Of a stretch of DNA of 64,000 nt, positions 11,461-22,100 are shown piece by piece. This DNA comes from Acestrorhynchus altus (Eukaryota; Chordata; Actinopteri; Characiformes; Acestrorhynchidae). Position 1 is the first letter of the stretch. Every line of letters starts with the position of its first letter. The position numbers were made by a program, and so were the translations under genes. The stretch lies in assembly GCA_034509495.1 (NCBI GenBank), contig CM067521.1, positions 109,868-173,867 on the forward strand, written 5' to 3'. The notes below the pieces were generated by a model. The model saw only the letters and a list, made by a program, of their open reading frames with translations. It was not told the DNA's origin and searched no databases.

Positions 11461-14400
11461 TTATTTGTCCCCCGAGTGTCTTCTAATTGGATGGAATTTC
11501 CCAGTGGGATCTGGAATGTACCACTTGTCCCAAATGTCAGAGAATGAGGAGGTTCTGCCCCAGGGTTTGTAATGTCCGTTCCAGTGGAGCAGTTTGGCAG
11601 CTTTGACAAACTGTGTGGAGTAGCGATTTCCAGCTCCTGTGGCTCCTGAAAGAAAGAAAAGACTTATGAAATATGTCCCTTTCCCCATATAAATCTCACC
11701 TCAGCGTCTTAGCAAAGGGACATCTCACACCTGCTGTGTATTTGAACTCCATTTACATGCTGATACAATCAACCCCCTGAAGACTGTTGATGGTCGCCCA
11801 GCTGTGTAGATTCCTAACTCCATTGTCTCTATGCAGACGACCCCGTTTACCCCAAGTCACTCCACCTTCATCCCCCACGGACCCATCCTTCAACTCCTCT
11901 TCCACAATGTATACGAGGTCCTCCTAAAATCCCTCAGACTGGACAGGCTGACCGGGTTGATCTTACTATAAACAAGGCAAACTGAGAGACTGACCAGACT
12001 ACTGACCAACTAAGCTGTGTCTGTATATGCTTGTCTGTCGGCACCTGAATGAACCCACACTCGGAACATCCCGTGTCCTGTCTCCTGCATGCTGAATTTC
12101 CAACAGTGTTAAAGAAACTGGTGAGGTAGTGGTGGAGTGTTGATAGAGCGTCCAATAGCGTCCACACTTTCGTCACACTTTCAGCGTTCACATTTTCAAT
12201 CAGGGACAGGTCTGGAGATGAGACCGACCACGGCGTCGTATCTGTGTCTTCAAGACGAGATCTTGAGACGGCAGCAGTGTGTGGACGAGCGTCGTCCTGT
12301 TGGAACAGAGCACTGGAGTTTGTGTTCAGAAAAGGTAGAACCACTGGATGCAGAACCTCATTAACGGAACGTTGGTCTGTTAAAGTGTCTGTAATGAAGA
12401 TCAAAGATGATCTGACATCGGACGGAACTGCACCCACACCATCACACCAGACCTTCTGGACGTGAGACTGTTGATCTTGGCTATTGGTCATCTCCACCGA
12501 AATAAAAGCAGGACTGGTCACTGAAGGTGATCTGCTGCCATTATGAGCAACTACATGCCAGTCTGTTACGACACCATTGCAGTCAGTTGATTGAATCTGT
12601 GAGGAAACCTTGGCTGATTGTTACATTTTGCGGTGTAGATCAAACTGCTCGATTTGACTGAGAGGAGGCTGAACTCCTTACCGAGGTGTCGGACGTGCCA
12701 CATGGGGTCAATGCTGGAGTGGTGCTTGTAGAACACTATAAGCAGGGGTGGCGTAGTGAAGCTGTCGGCTAGAGTCTTGCTGTAGAGGTCTTCCCTGACG
12801 GAACAGAGTAAAAGACATGAAACATCTAAACCAAAGAGGAAGAAACGTTTACGTGTGAAAATACAGAAGAAAATAGACACTGAAAGTATCGGGACACCTG
12901 ATCCTTCACGCTTTCTTCTGAAATCGAGGGGCTTCTGCTGGAGTAACTGTCTCTACTGTCCAGAGAAGACCTTCTACTAGATTCTAGAACACTGCTGTGA
13001 AGATCTGACTGCACTGAGCAACAAGCGCTTTACTGAGGTTAGAATGTTGGATGATCTGCATCCCACCTGATCATCATCTCCCCACCTCCTCCCTAAAGCT
13101 CTGTATGGAGCTCCATCATTCCAGAGAACACAGCTCAATGCTGGGGGTCTTTATACCCTCTAGTCCACACCTGCTATTAGACATGGAGACAATAGAGTTG
13201 TGTATGTTTGTTCTAAAGTTAGAAATAGAAATGATATATATTTCATTCTTTATGTTCAATATAATCATTTACTTTATTATTAATTTGTATCTTTTTTTTG
13301 TCATTTTATTTAATTGTTTTATTTTCATTTATAGTTCATTCCTCTGTATTAAATATATTTATTTTATTCTATGCTTCTCAAATGTTTTTTTTATTTTTTT
13401 AATTTGATCCTTTTATCAACTCAACTCACTTTTATTCATCATATTTAAAGTGACTTTTTAAAGAAATCTGTCAGATTATTTATTTATTCAAACCTAAAAT
13501 ACGATGTTAAAAGACAAAGTGATCAACAGTGACACTGAAAGTCTTTAAAGAAACTCTGTGATTTTCAGATGTAATATTAATGTAAATCTAATTCTCTAAT
13601 TCTCTCCTGTCGGGGTTTTATTCTCTGTCTCTGATTAAACGAGTGCAGCTGGGACGAAGGAAGTCTTTCTGATTCTGATCAAACGCCAGCAGAACGACGG
13701 TGACGACAGCTGAACGTGGACGTGAACAAGTGGACTCATCGAGACCTGGTCCAGTCCAAGTTCTTGTCTTACAGACAGCTGCTCCCTCCCTCACATGTTC
13801 CTGATGACCCCAGATCAGATCCCTGGTGGTCTAGTGGTTAGGATTCGGCGCTCTCACCGCCGCGGCCCGGGTTCGATTCCCGGTCAGGGAACAGGGTTTT
13901 TATGCCACCGTCACTGGTTTTAGTGCTACAACAGCAACAAAAATGCACCAATATCTTCACCGTCTGAACTTTAATCATCTTAATTATGAATGTGTCAATG
14001 AAAAACCATAATTCTGACATAATAGATATCAAATCTGATCAAGAAAAAACCCTGTTCCCTGACCGGGAATCGAACCCGGGCCGCGGCGGTGAGAGCGCCG
14101 AATCCTAACCACTAGACCACCAGGGATCCGATGGTAGGGGTGATCAGGGCCATGTGAGGGACAGAGCAGCAGTGTGTGAGACGAGAACTCGGACTGGACC
14201 GGGTCTCGCTGATCGGTTTCAAGTGGCGCTTATTAAGACACTCTTCCTACTTTTACTGTTTGGTGTGAAAGTTCGCAGGCGTGTTTTATTTCGTTACCTA
14301 AGATGCTCCACAGACTCGTTCAGGGTGACTATGTTGAAGACCACACTGGCTCTGCTGTTTTGGTTCACGCTGTTCATGGCAGCCACAGCGGCCCCCAGCC

Positions 14401-14791
14401 TCTCCTCTGCGGCTGTGATGACCACTGGGATCTCTTCCCCCATCCTGACCCTGCTATTCGAGAAGAATCCGGTTTCGAAGGGTAGGATCATACCAGGTAC
14501 TGCATCTAGGAAGTGTTGATAGAGATGAAGATCCACAGAAGGGCACATGTTTAAAACGAGAAGCAGATAATTAAAGCTAAAGAAATAAAACGTATTACCT
14601 GCATTGTCTTGCTTTAGGAAATCACTGAGATTCAGCAGATTTCGATGGACAACAATTAAAAAGGCTATAGACAGCAGCACAAGGATGACCACGTTCACTG
14701 AAAGACACCAAGAACAGAATGAACTTGAAGCCACCTGAGAAACAGGTGTGAAGAACAAAAGATCTCATCTCCCACCTCTACGAAGCGTCAT
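11461..14791 (-). CDS. glt8d1: Glycosyltransferase 8 domain-containing 1, catalytic exons missing
   Basis: Type II membrane glycosyltransferase of family GT8. Five coding exons are visible on the minus strand: 14776-14791 (MTLRR), 14599-14697 (signal-anchor VILVLLSIAFLIV, then the stem), 14298-14505 (EEIPVVITAAEERLGAAVAA … NIVTLNESVEHLR), 12682-12794 (EDLYSKTLAD … IDPMWHVRHLG) and 11461-11645 (AKLLHWNGHYKPWG … WYIPDPTGKF, stop). The order and sequence match vertebrate GLT8D1 closely. The exons for about 160 residues between HLR and EDLYS, with the nucleotide-sugar binding DDD motif, are not present between 12795 and 14297. Joining the exons on either side keeps the frame (621 nt, 206 aa against about 371 usual). 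It could be a real internal deletion or an assembly collapse; the protein as seen should lack activity. Confidence 0.88.
11930..12600 (-). mobile_element. Tc1-like transposase relic (lineage T) in glt8d1 last intron
   Basis: The minus strand reads VNEVLHPVVLPFLNTNSSAL, then FQQDDARPHTAAVSRSRLED and PWSVSSPDLSLIENV, the Asp-containing and Glu-containing parts of a Tc1 DDE transposase. The frame breaks on both sides. The same transposase lineage occurs on the opposite strand at 16870-17290 and as a scrap at 60255-60318. Confidence 0.85.
13820..13891 (+). tRNA. tRNA-Glu (anticodon CTC)
   Basis: 72-nt tRNA starting tccctggtggtctagtggtt (A box) and ending in the B box ggttcgattcc and the acceptor strand gtcaggga. 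The anticodon loop is gctctcac, with anticodon CTC for glutamate. Acceptor, D, anticodon and T stems pair without mismatch. A T-run follows at about 13896-13900, as a Pol III terminator. The gene lies antisense to glt8d1 in the region where its central exons should be, and is one arm of an inverted repeat with 14055-14126. Confidence 0.95.
14055..14126 (-). tRNA. tRNA-Glu (anticodon CTC)
   Basis: Identical 72-nt coding sequence to the tRNA at 13820-13891, on the opposite strand. On the minus strand a T-run follows the gene (plus-strand aaaaaa at about 14043-14048). The two tRNAs converge 3' to 3'. Anticodon CTC is in the usual place. Confidence 0.95.
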
Positions 14792-14989
14792 TGCCTTTAC
14801 TGTTTCCTTCTCAACCCCGACACTGCATTACCTCTGTGCCTCTGCGACTGTTCTGCAAAGGGAGATACAATCATACCACCATTCAACCTCAACAAACGTG
14901 CCCCAAACCACCACTGTAACATATTTAAACCTCTGATCTTCACCGTAACTACACTGAGGTGATACAACTAAACACAAACATCTTTAAAC

Positions 14990-15420
14990 ATCATCTGTAA
15001 GACAACCAGGACAAGATTAAAGTTCTCCAGAGAACATCTAGACAGAGAGCAGGACTTCTGGAACAATGTGCTTTGGACAGATTAACCCAAAGCTGAATTA
15101 TTTGGACAGTAACAGAAGACATGTTTGAGCAGAAGATCCTCATAGCAGCTGTGAACATGATGGTGGAAGTGTGATGGTTTGGAGCTGCTCTGGTGCAGCA
15201 GGGTGTGGAGATTTCTCCATCGTAGAAACCACTATGAGATCTTTATTGTATCAGAGGGGGTTTGAGGAGAACGTAAGAGCGTCTGTACAAAGACTGACGC
15301 TGAAACATCACAGAGCTGAAAGAATTCCGCACGGAGGAGTGGGAACGTCGTTCTTCCAGTAGATGTTGGAGGCGGTAGACAGTTCTAGAAACATCTGACA
15401 TTATTTCAGACAAAGGAGGA
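14990..15420 (+). mobile_element. Tc1-like transposase relic upstream of glt8d1
   Basis: The plus strand carries Tc1-type fragments: a 'QINPKLNYLDSN'-like stretch near 15080 and SVMVWSCSGAAGCGDF around 15170-15210, which is the 'G(G)SVMVWGCF'-like block of fish Tc1 transposases. Stops and frameshifts interrupt it. Confidence 0.7.
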
Positions 15421-15879
15421 GATCAGAGATGTTTCCTCACTGCAGGAACAGAATGACAAACACTGCAGTGAGGATTTGACTACACTCAGCCCCTTCAACC
15501 CAATCCAGAGGAGCTTAATGAGTTCAGAGATCATCCACTCTTCTGCAGCCTGAGCTTCAAACCCCCTTGATCTGAGCTTCTACCCCGTCCAGGCCTGTGG
15601 ACCCTGCACCTGCAGAACACGGTTAGTACGGCAGGAGAGATGAGCAGTCTGATGAGCAGTATTGGAGCTGCAGTGGACCGGTTTACCCATCTCCAGCAGT
15701 GAACAGAGGAGATGATCTGGTGTTGGTCTGATATTCTGTGTGCAATAAAGGAGCCGATCTAATGTGGTGTGGTTGGGGTGTTGATCTGATGTTGGTGTGA
15801 TGTGGTTGTGGTGTTGATCTGATGTGGTTGTGGTGTTGGTGTGGTGTTTAGATGTAAAATGAGGGTAAATGTTGAGGAA

Positions 15880-16225
15880 CACTCGCCTGTCTCAGGACCC
15901 GCTGCTCCGTCCAGACGCCACCTCAACAGCAGCTCTTCCTCCTGCGCAGATGTGGACCGCCCCTTTTACCTTAAAAGGCGAGTATGAGTTGTCTAAGTCA
16001 CTGCCGGTAAAGAAACCTGTACGTTCTGAAGACGTTAATGTGACGGTTCACCTGTGTGGTATAAAGCAGACAGTATTAAGTGGTCAGCGGAGGAGTGTTT
16101 TTGTGCAGGCATTAAGATCAGCCGGACGCTGCGGGGTCCTTCACAAAGCCGCGTCCTCTTCAGAAACCGGAAGTCTCCCCTTTACACCGGATTGTGATTA
16201 AACCCGTTTATTTCTGTTTTCCGCG
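15880..16225. promoter_or_regulatory. Probable shared glt8d1/spcs1 promoter region
   Basis: GC-richer stretch between the divergent genes glt8d1 (-) and spcs1 (+), which are also head-to-head in human. A perfect ETS site, CCGGAAGT, is at 16167-16174, 52 bases upstream of the spcs1 start codon. The minus strand has a possible splice donor, AAG|GTAAAA, near 15970, which might end a non-coding glt8d1 first exon. The transcription starts are not determined. Confidence 0.45.
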
Positions 16226-16263
16226 ATGTTTTCAGTCTTTAAATATATTCCGACTCACATGGT

Positions 16264-16325
<62 letters not shown>

Positions 16326-18379
16326 GTTAGAAAGCAGGTGGAGTAAAGTCCGGATGCAGAGTGATGAGATGTGGAGTGATGCCGAGCAGTGGTGCAGAGT
16401 GGAGTGATGTGGAGTGGAGTGATGTGATGCGGAGTGATGTGATGTGGATCGGAGCGGAGTGGAGTCATGCGGAGTGGAGTGATGTGATGTGGAGCGTAGT
16501 GGAGTGATGTGATGCGGAGTGGAGTGATGCGGAGTGATGTGATGTGGATCGGAGCGGAGTGGAGTCATGTGGAGTGATGTGATGTGGAGCGTAGTGGAGT
16601 GATGTGGAGTGATGTGATGTGGAGCGGAGTGGAGTCATGTGGAGTGATGTGATGTGGAGTGATGCGGAGTGATGTGATGTGATGTGGAGTGATGTGATGC
16701 GGAGTGGAGTGATGTGGACCGGAGTTATGTGGAGCGGAGCAGCAGCAAGAGGACCTGATGTACCTGCAGATAGGGGTTTTGAGCTTTGGGCTCTGTGAGG
16801 GTGGTGCAGGCTGTTTGTAAACAGGTGTAGGAGACAGCGCGGTGTCCCCATCACTCTCAACATCTACCTGCAGCCTGTCTTCAGTGGAGGAGCTGTGAAG
16901 ATCCAGAAGCTCTGGAGTGTTGGAGTGCTCATCATTAATGAGGTCCTGCAACCAGTGGTTATACCTTTTCTGAACACACACTCCGGTGCTCTATTCCAAC
17001 AGGACGACGCTCGTCCACACACTGCTGCCATCTCAAGATCTCGTCTTGAAGACACAGATACTACGCCGTGGTCGGTCTCATCTCCAGACCTGTCCCTAAT
17101 TGAAAATGTGTGGGACGCTGTTGGACGCTCTATCAACACTCCACCCCTACCACACCATCTGCAGAACTGAGGGAGAACATTCAACATTCATCACAGGACA
17201 CAATTAGGAACCTCTACACCTCCATGCAGAGACGTCTGGCGTGTTGCGTTAAACCCAACGCCGTCCTGAGAGACACCACTTCTGTATGAGTCGATCAATA
17301 AATATTGATCAGATCAGACTACAGTTATCATCAGTTATTGATCCTGATCACCTTCATCTTCCTTCACATGTCCTTCTGGGGGACAGTGATTAAGGAGTGT
17401 TCAGTTTCTCTGGAGTGGTCCACTTCTCATCACTCTGGTTTACTTTGTTTGCATTTGCGTGTAGAAATAAAATCTGATTCTAATATGAAATTATTTTTTT
17501 AGGACTACAAAGGACAGAAACTTGCAGAGCAGATTTTCCAGGGCATCATCCTCGTCTCAGCGGTAAGAAAGTTACTGGTTCCCACGGCATTGTGATTAAG
17601 GGTCCATTGCCATCCTCACTGTGCGTGTGTGTGTGTGCGCGTGTGTGTGTGTGTGCGTTTTGCAGGCTATTGGATTCATTTATGGTCTCATCATTGAGCA
17701 GTTTGGATGGACTGTTTATATCATGCTGGCTGGATTCACCATCTCTTGTTTGGTAAGATGTTTATTTCAGAATCTGTCTGAATTTCCTTTACTTTTATAT
17801 TTGGGTCCAAAACTGTTCTGCAGTCAGTACTTATCAGAACACGTGTGCAAATGTGCGGTTCTTTATCCCTGTCGTTAGTCAGACGTAAGGTTTTCATGCA
17901 GATTTTTGATCTCAGGAGTTGATTTTAAACTCGAGTTATCCAGCATGTACGGAGAAAGTTCAGTACCTACAAACTAAATTCTTACCAGTGATTTTTACAC
18001 GTATTTATTTTGAGAGTATTGATGATATTACCTTCATTTTTGAATAATTAATTTTAGTGATATAAATGGCATTTATGATTCGGATCGTGTGTAGTAATAG
18101 AGTATAAGTGCTGTTCGAGGCACCCAAAGACACTGTCCAATAAAATATTTTGATCATAATCAGAAGTAAAAGTGGACAATAATTAATAAAGCAGCAGTCT
18201 GTCCTCTGTCCTCGTGTCTTACTCATTACGCTGATTCTGTCTTGCTGTTGCAGCTCACTCTGCCGCCGTGGCCCATGTACAGACGAAACCCCCTCAAATG
18301 GCAGCCCGCTTTACCGGAGCCGCCTGCGGAGAGCCGTGAGAAGCCTCAGGAGAATTTAAAAAAGAAAAAACACAAGTAG
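16226..18379 (+). CDS. spcs1: Signal peptidase complex subunit 1 (12 kDa), complete
   Basis: Small accessory subunit of the endoplasmic-reticulum signal peptidase complex, which cleaves signal peptides from nascent secretory proteins. Four exons, 16226-16261, 17503-17562, 17666-17752 and 18254-18379, join in phase to 102 aa, the same length as human SPCS1. Residues 13-32 (DYKGQKLAEQIFQGIILVSA) and the block FIYG…EQFGWTVYI are the family signature. Two membrane helices are visible (about 20-42 and 46-65), with both ends cytosolic and a Lys-rich tail (KKKKHK). The start is the ATG in the exon with the ETS site upstream. It is divergent from glt8d1 and convergent with nek4. Intron 1 holds a GT run, a minisatellite and a Tc1 relic. 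Confidence 0.96.
16264..16322. repeat. GT dinucleotide run
   Basis: Uninterrupted (GT)n that starts just inside the 5' splice site of spcs1 intron 1. Confidence 0.97.
16345..16745. repeat. GGAGTGATGTGATGT minisatellite in spcs1 intron 1
   Basis: Purine-skewed tandem repeat made of the words ggagtgatg, tgatg, tggag and cggag in changing order. Both strands stay open in several frames and give Thr/His/Ser-rich spurious peptides. Confidence 0.93.
16870..17290 (+). mobile_element. Tc1-like transposase relic (lineage T) in spcs1 intron 1
   Basis: The plus strand reads INEVLQPVVIPFLNTHSGAL, FQQDDARPHTAAISRSRLED and SSPDLSLIENVWDAVGRSIN, then a decayed C-terminal part to about 17290. It is the same lineage as 11930-12600 but in the opposite orientation. 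The 5' half of the transposase is missing. Confidence 0.87.
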
Positions 18380-18508
18380 AAAACCTCTGCTTTCCACTCG
18401 AACGCCTTTACGTAGATTGTCCCGCCCCCTTGTTTTTCAGACGTAGTGGAGCCGCCAAAACATGAAAACTGTAAACACTGCTCTTTGTGTTTATTTACAA
18501 ATCTGTTT

Positions 18509-18514
18509 AATAAA
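18509..18514 (+). terminator. spcs1 polyadenylation signal (AATAAA)
   Basis: AATAAA 130 bases after the spcs1 stop codon, the first canonical signal downstream. Confidence 0.6.
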
Positions 18515-18839
18515 GATGATCATTCAGACGATTATCATTGTAGACCTTCATACCAGAGGTGGTTTCTCAGATCCAATAAGTCAGAATCCACTCTGGCGGC
18601 TCTGCTGCGACACTGTGGCCCAGACAGTCCAGACAAAGTCCTGGGGAGGAGTTCTACTCTTTGGTTGGAGGTGGGTAATCCAGGTCCACCACTTTCAGGT
18701 TAGATTGGGTCGTTTGTAGACTCTGAATGAGTCTTACTTCAGCTCGAGGTCACTTCCTGATGATCAGCGAGCTGCCAGGCAGTCGCAACAAAATGCTGGA
18801 GTGGATTTTGACTTGCAGAACCTGAAAAGTCCACCTCTG

Positions 18840-18845
18840 TTTATT
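18840..18845 (-). terminator. Candidate nek4 polyadenylation signal
   Basis: TTTATT on the plus strand (AATAAA on the minus strand), about 295 bases past the nek4 stop codon at 19138. spcs1 ends on the opposite strand about 330 bases further on, so the two 3' ends converge. Confidence 0.45.
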
Positions 18846-19137
18846 ACATCAAAAACAAAAACATTTATGCTCTTCCTGGAGAGACGTCTCACACACTGAA
18901 CAGTGTGGAGAGAAAAGACTAACTTAATGTCTATCAGAAGGCGAATTTGACTGTAGACTGAAGACAGGAATTTAGATAACCTGCATATGCTTTATCATGT
19001 ATTTGATTATTGCATATGTAGAAAGGCATCAGACTGGAACAGCAGTGTCCACAGCCTTCAGGACAACCAATCAGACACCCATTAAAACTGGAGGCCTGAT
19101 CGGAGGTGGTTAGCTTGAGCGCTTCAGGTTCTCAGGT

Positions 19138-22100
19138 TCAGTCTTTAAAAGCGACGTCCTCAAAGAATTTCAGCTGCTGCACCATAACGGCGTAGGTCTT
19201 ATACTTCTCCTCCCCCATCTGTTGGCGGAGCAGAACCTGAGAGATGGAATGAAAATGGGTATTAATGTTCACGTTTTATTTTAGGTGGATTTATTCTGAA
19301 CTGTTTAGCTACACTTTATTCTGAGTTTTCTTCATGTCAGATATGAAGAGCAGTTCTAAAACCTTTCAAATGGCAGCTTCACAATACGACACAGTAACCT
19401 CATCAGAACAGCCTTATTTCTACTCGCTGTCCATTTCATCAGCTTCTCGTACCATACAGGAGCACTTTGGACTACAGTCTGGAATTATAGATCTACAAAG
19501 ACCTGTTGATCCTGTGTGATCAGAGGAGCTGATAGAGTGGACAGTGAGAGGAGAAACGTGCTGGATGTCTGCACTGAGAGTGATGATGCTCTTTGTCGTG
19601 GTAACAAACTGCCGAATGAAACAGCAAAACAGATTGGAGTGGTTTTAGGATTGGGATCAGTGAAGTATCTATCTGGTACCATTAAAGCACCTGACCTCAA
19701 CTGAATCTGTCCTTCTGCAGCCATTCATTCATCATTAACTCACCTCTCTCTGGTCCTCGTCCTCCTCCTGCATGATATCCAGGACTTTATCTAGCAGTTT
19801 CACGCCGAGTCCTTTCACCACATCTGTGCGCAGGCGTTCAACAGCTCTCCTGATCTTTGCTGGTCCTGAAGAATCATCTGAACAGAGGAAAGGAGACCAT
19901 AAGCTACATGCTGCATGTATTTGAGAGGTTTGATTCTTAAAACATTAACGAGTTAATATTAAAGTTAAACTAGTTTAACAAATAGCCAGAAAATTCCATT
20001 TACATCAGTTATTATTTATAATACGTCCTTTAAAATACTTGGCATTAATAGCCTGAACGTCCTTTATTATTTTTATTTGTGTATCAGTATTATCCCTTCT
20101 CAGGACTTTTATTCTGAAACAAAAAAGGGAGCAAACAGCCGCTCCCTTCTCATTTTCCTTTGTAACCCAATATCTGGGCCAGTGGTGTCATCAGCCCCGC
20201 CCCCTCTCTCTGATCAGTCAGAGTCTGTATGCAGGTTGATCATCAGCCCCGCCCCCTCTCTGATCAGTCAGAGATACTGACTGATGTATGTGATGTGATG
20301 TATAACAGGGTGAGTTATAATATGTGTATCATGTCTGTTACTCTCAGCCTGAGTTATGAAGCCCAGGAGACGGTTACTGCCTATGAATGTGGATCTCAGG
20401 TCCTAAGAGTTAAAAGTGCTGGACTAAGTTTGAGTGTCTGATAAAAAGTGGAATTGTCTTTACAGTCCTTTAGATTTATATCATTACTCTTCCGATGATA
20501 TAACTGACCGCTCTGAAACTGGTCTTCTGTGGTGACCTGCTGTGTAAACAGCGTTTAGCTGTTGGAAAGCCAACCTGTGGGGCAGTCAGTGAACTGGAAG
20601 TCCGTCTCCCCGTCACAGGCCTTCCCGTGTAGCATCAGCGTGTCTCTGTATTTCCTGTTCAGTTTGAACTCGGGCAGCGGCGCAGACTTGCTGTGAGACA
20701 CATCTCGGACATCCATTCTCAATGTTTGCGTCATCATCTGGACCAGGTCTTGCATCTCATTGCTCTCGCTTTTCCTACAGTAAGAGAGACATGTTTAATA
20801 ATAATTAAGAATTCTTCCTGGACATGTGGCTTCCTGCTGACTGCATCTCGAAACCTGAAGCTCTAATTCAGAATTTTTCATTCCACCTTAAAATGCCTGA
20901 GGGGCATGAATAAGAGCAGCGCAATGTAAGGTGGAACTGAAGATTGCGAATAATAAAGCGGACTCGGCCCAGTAAACAACCCCAAACAGGCTCGGAGACC
21001 CACCGCATTCCGGGTGAAGAGAAGTGGAGGGTTTATTTTTGGCTGAAGGATTCTCTAAATGAGGAGCTGAAAAGGTCTTTCCCTGACCGGGAATCGAACC
21101 CAGGCCGCGGCGGTGAGAGCGCCGAATCCTAACCACTAGACCACCAGGGATGTGTGGGAGGGGAGCAGCTGTCTGTAAGCTGAGAACTCAGACTGAACCC
21201 GGTCAGTGTAGCACAGAAAGCTCCTCTTCCCTTTGGGTCAGTGTGCTGCTGACCCTCCTACATGGGGCCAAAGCGTTAGTGTTGTACTCACCCCTCTCTG
21301 TAATCTCCCTCGGAGCGCTCAGTGGAGCTGGTAGAAGAGCTGCACTCCTCCTCGTCCGACCTCCAGGATGACTTCCTCTCCTGTTTCACACAGAGGCCTT
21401 TCTGTTAGCTCACTCAGTATTCACTGTAGCTGCCCAGTTTCAACCAGTTCACAGCAAAGGTCCTGTTTAATTTCTGTGATTACATACATAAACATTAAAA
21501 AGGAAAAATCTGAAACAAATGAAGAGCAGAGAAATATTTACACACACCACCACCAAACTCCCGTCAAGTTCATTTCATATATTATCCCAAATATTCACTC
21601 CGTGGTTCCCAACCCTGTTTACCCTGCTCCCAACACTGCTGACCCAGCTAATCAGATAATCAGCAAGTCCACCTGGAGCTGAAAATAGTGTTTAGTGCAG
21701 GAAACCACTATAATGTGCAGGGCAGGGGTGCCTCCAGGACCAGAGCTGCACACTGCTGTGGCCAAAAGTGGAAGTATCAGCACCCACCATTACGGAACGG
21801 ACAGTCCCAGCACTAGTCAGGTTTGCAACAGCAAAAGCATTGTGTCTTTTGTTGGAGAATTCACAGATAAAAATGTGTGAATTGTTCATTTGAATCTGTG
21901 AGTTCAGTTGATTTTTCACTCTTTAACTCTGAAACAGAACCCTGCGTCACGCCACCAGAACATCATTTCAACTGATCAATTAACCTAAGGTTTAAAGGGA
22001 TGTTACAGACGTCAGCGTCTGTATCAGAAAAGGGAGAAATGGAAGGAGGAACACAGACTTGGGGGATGTTCAAAGCTGAATCTAGTTATCATATCTAATC

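Larger units (their letters stand above)
13741..14207. repeat. Inverted repeat carrying two tRNA-Glu genes
   Basis: The left arm (13741-13901) and right arm (14040-14207) are inverted copies. Each has about 80 bp of 5' flank (gagacctggtccagtcc against gagacccggtccagtcc), the 72-nt tRNA and the 'cagggttttt' 3' tail. The spacer is about 138 bp and AT-rich. A third copy of the flank plus tRNA is at 21079-21205. Confidence 0.85.

Noticed and set aside
12826..13014. Ser-rich minus-strand frame as a possible missing glt8d1 exon
   Set aside because: It has no resemblance to the GLT8D1 core (no DDD, no FARFYLP-like or CSFNPG-like words) and lies in the intron before the 12794 acceptor.
13838..14032. 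Minus-strand frame ending SNPGRGGESAES, also seen at 20944-21132 on the plus strand
   Set aside because: It is translation of the tRNA-Glu genes, not protein.
16232..16981. His/Thr/Ser-rich minus-strand frames up to 138 residues
   Set aside because: They are produced by the GGAGTGATG minisatellite and the adjoining transposon relic in spcs1 intron 1.
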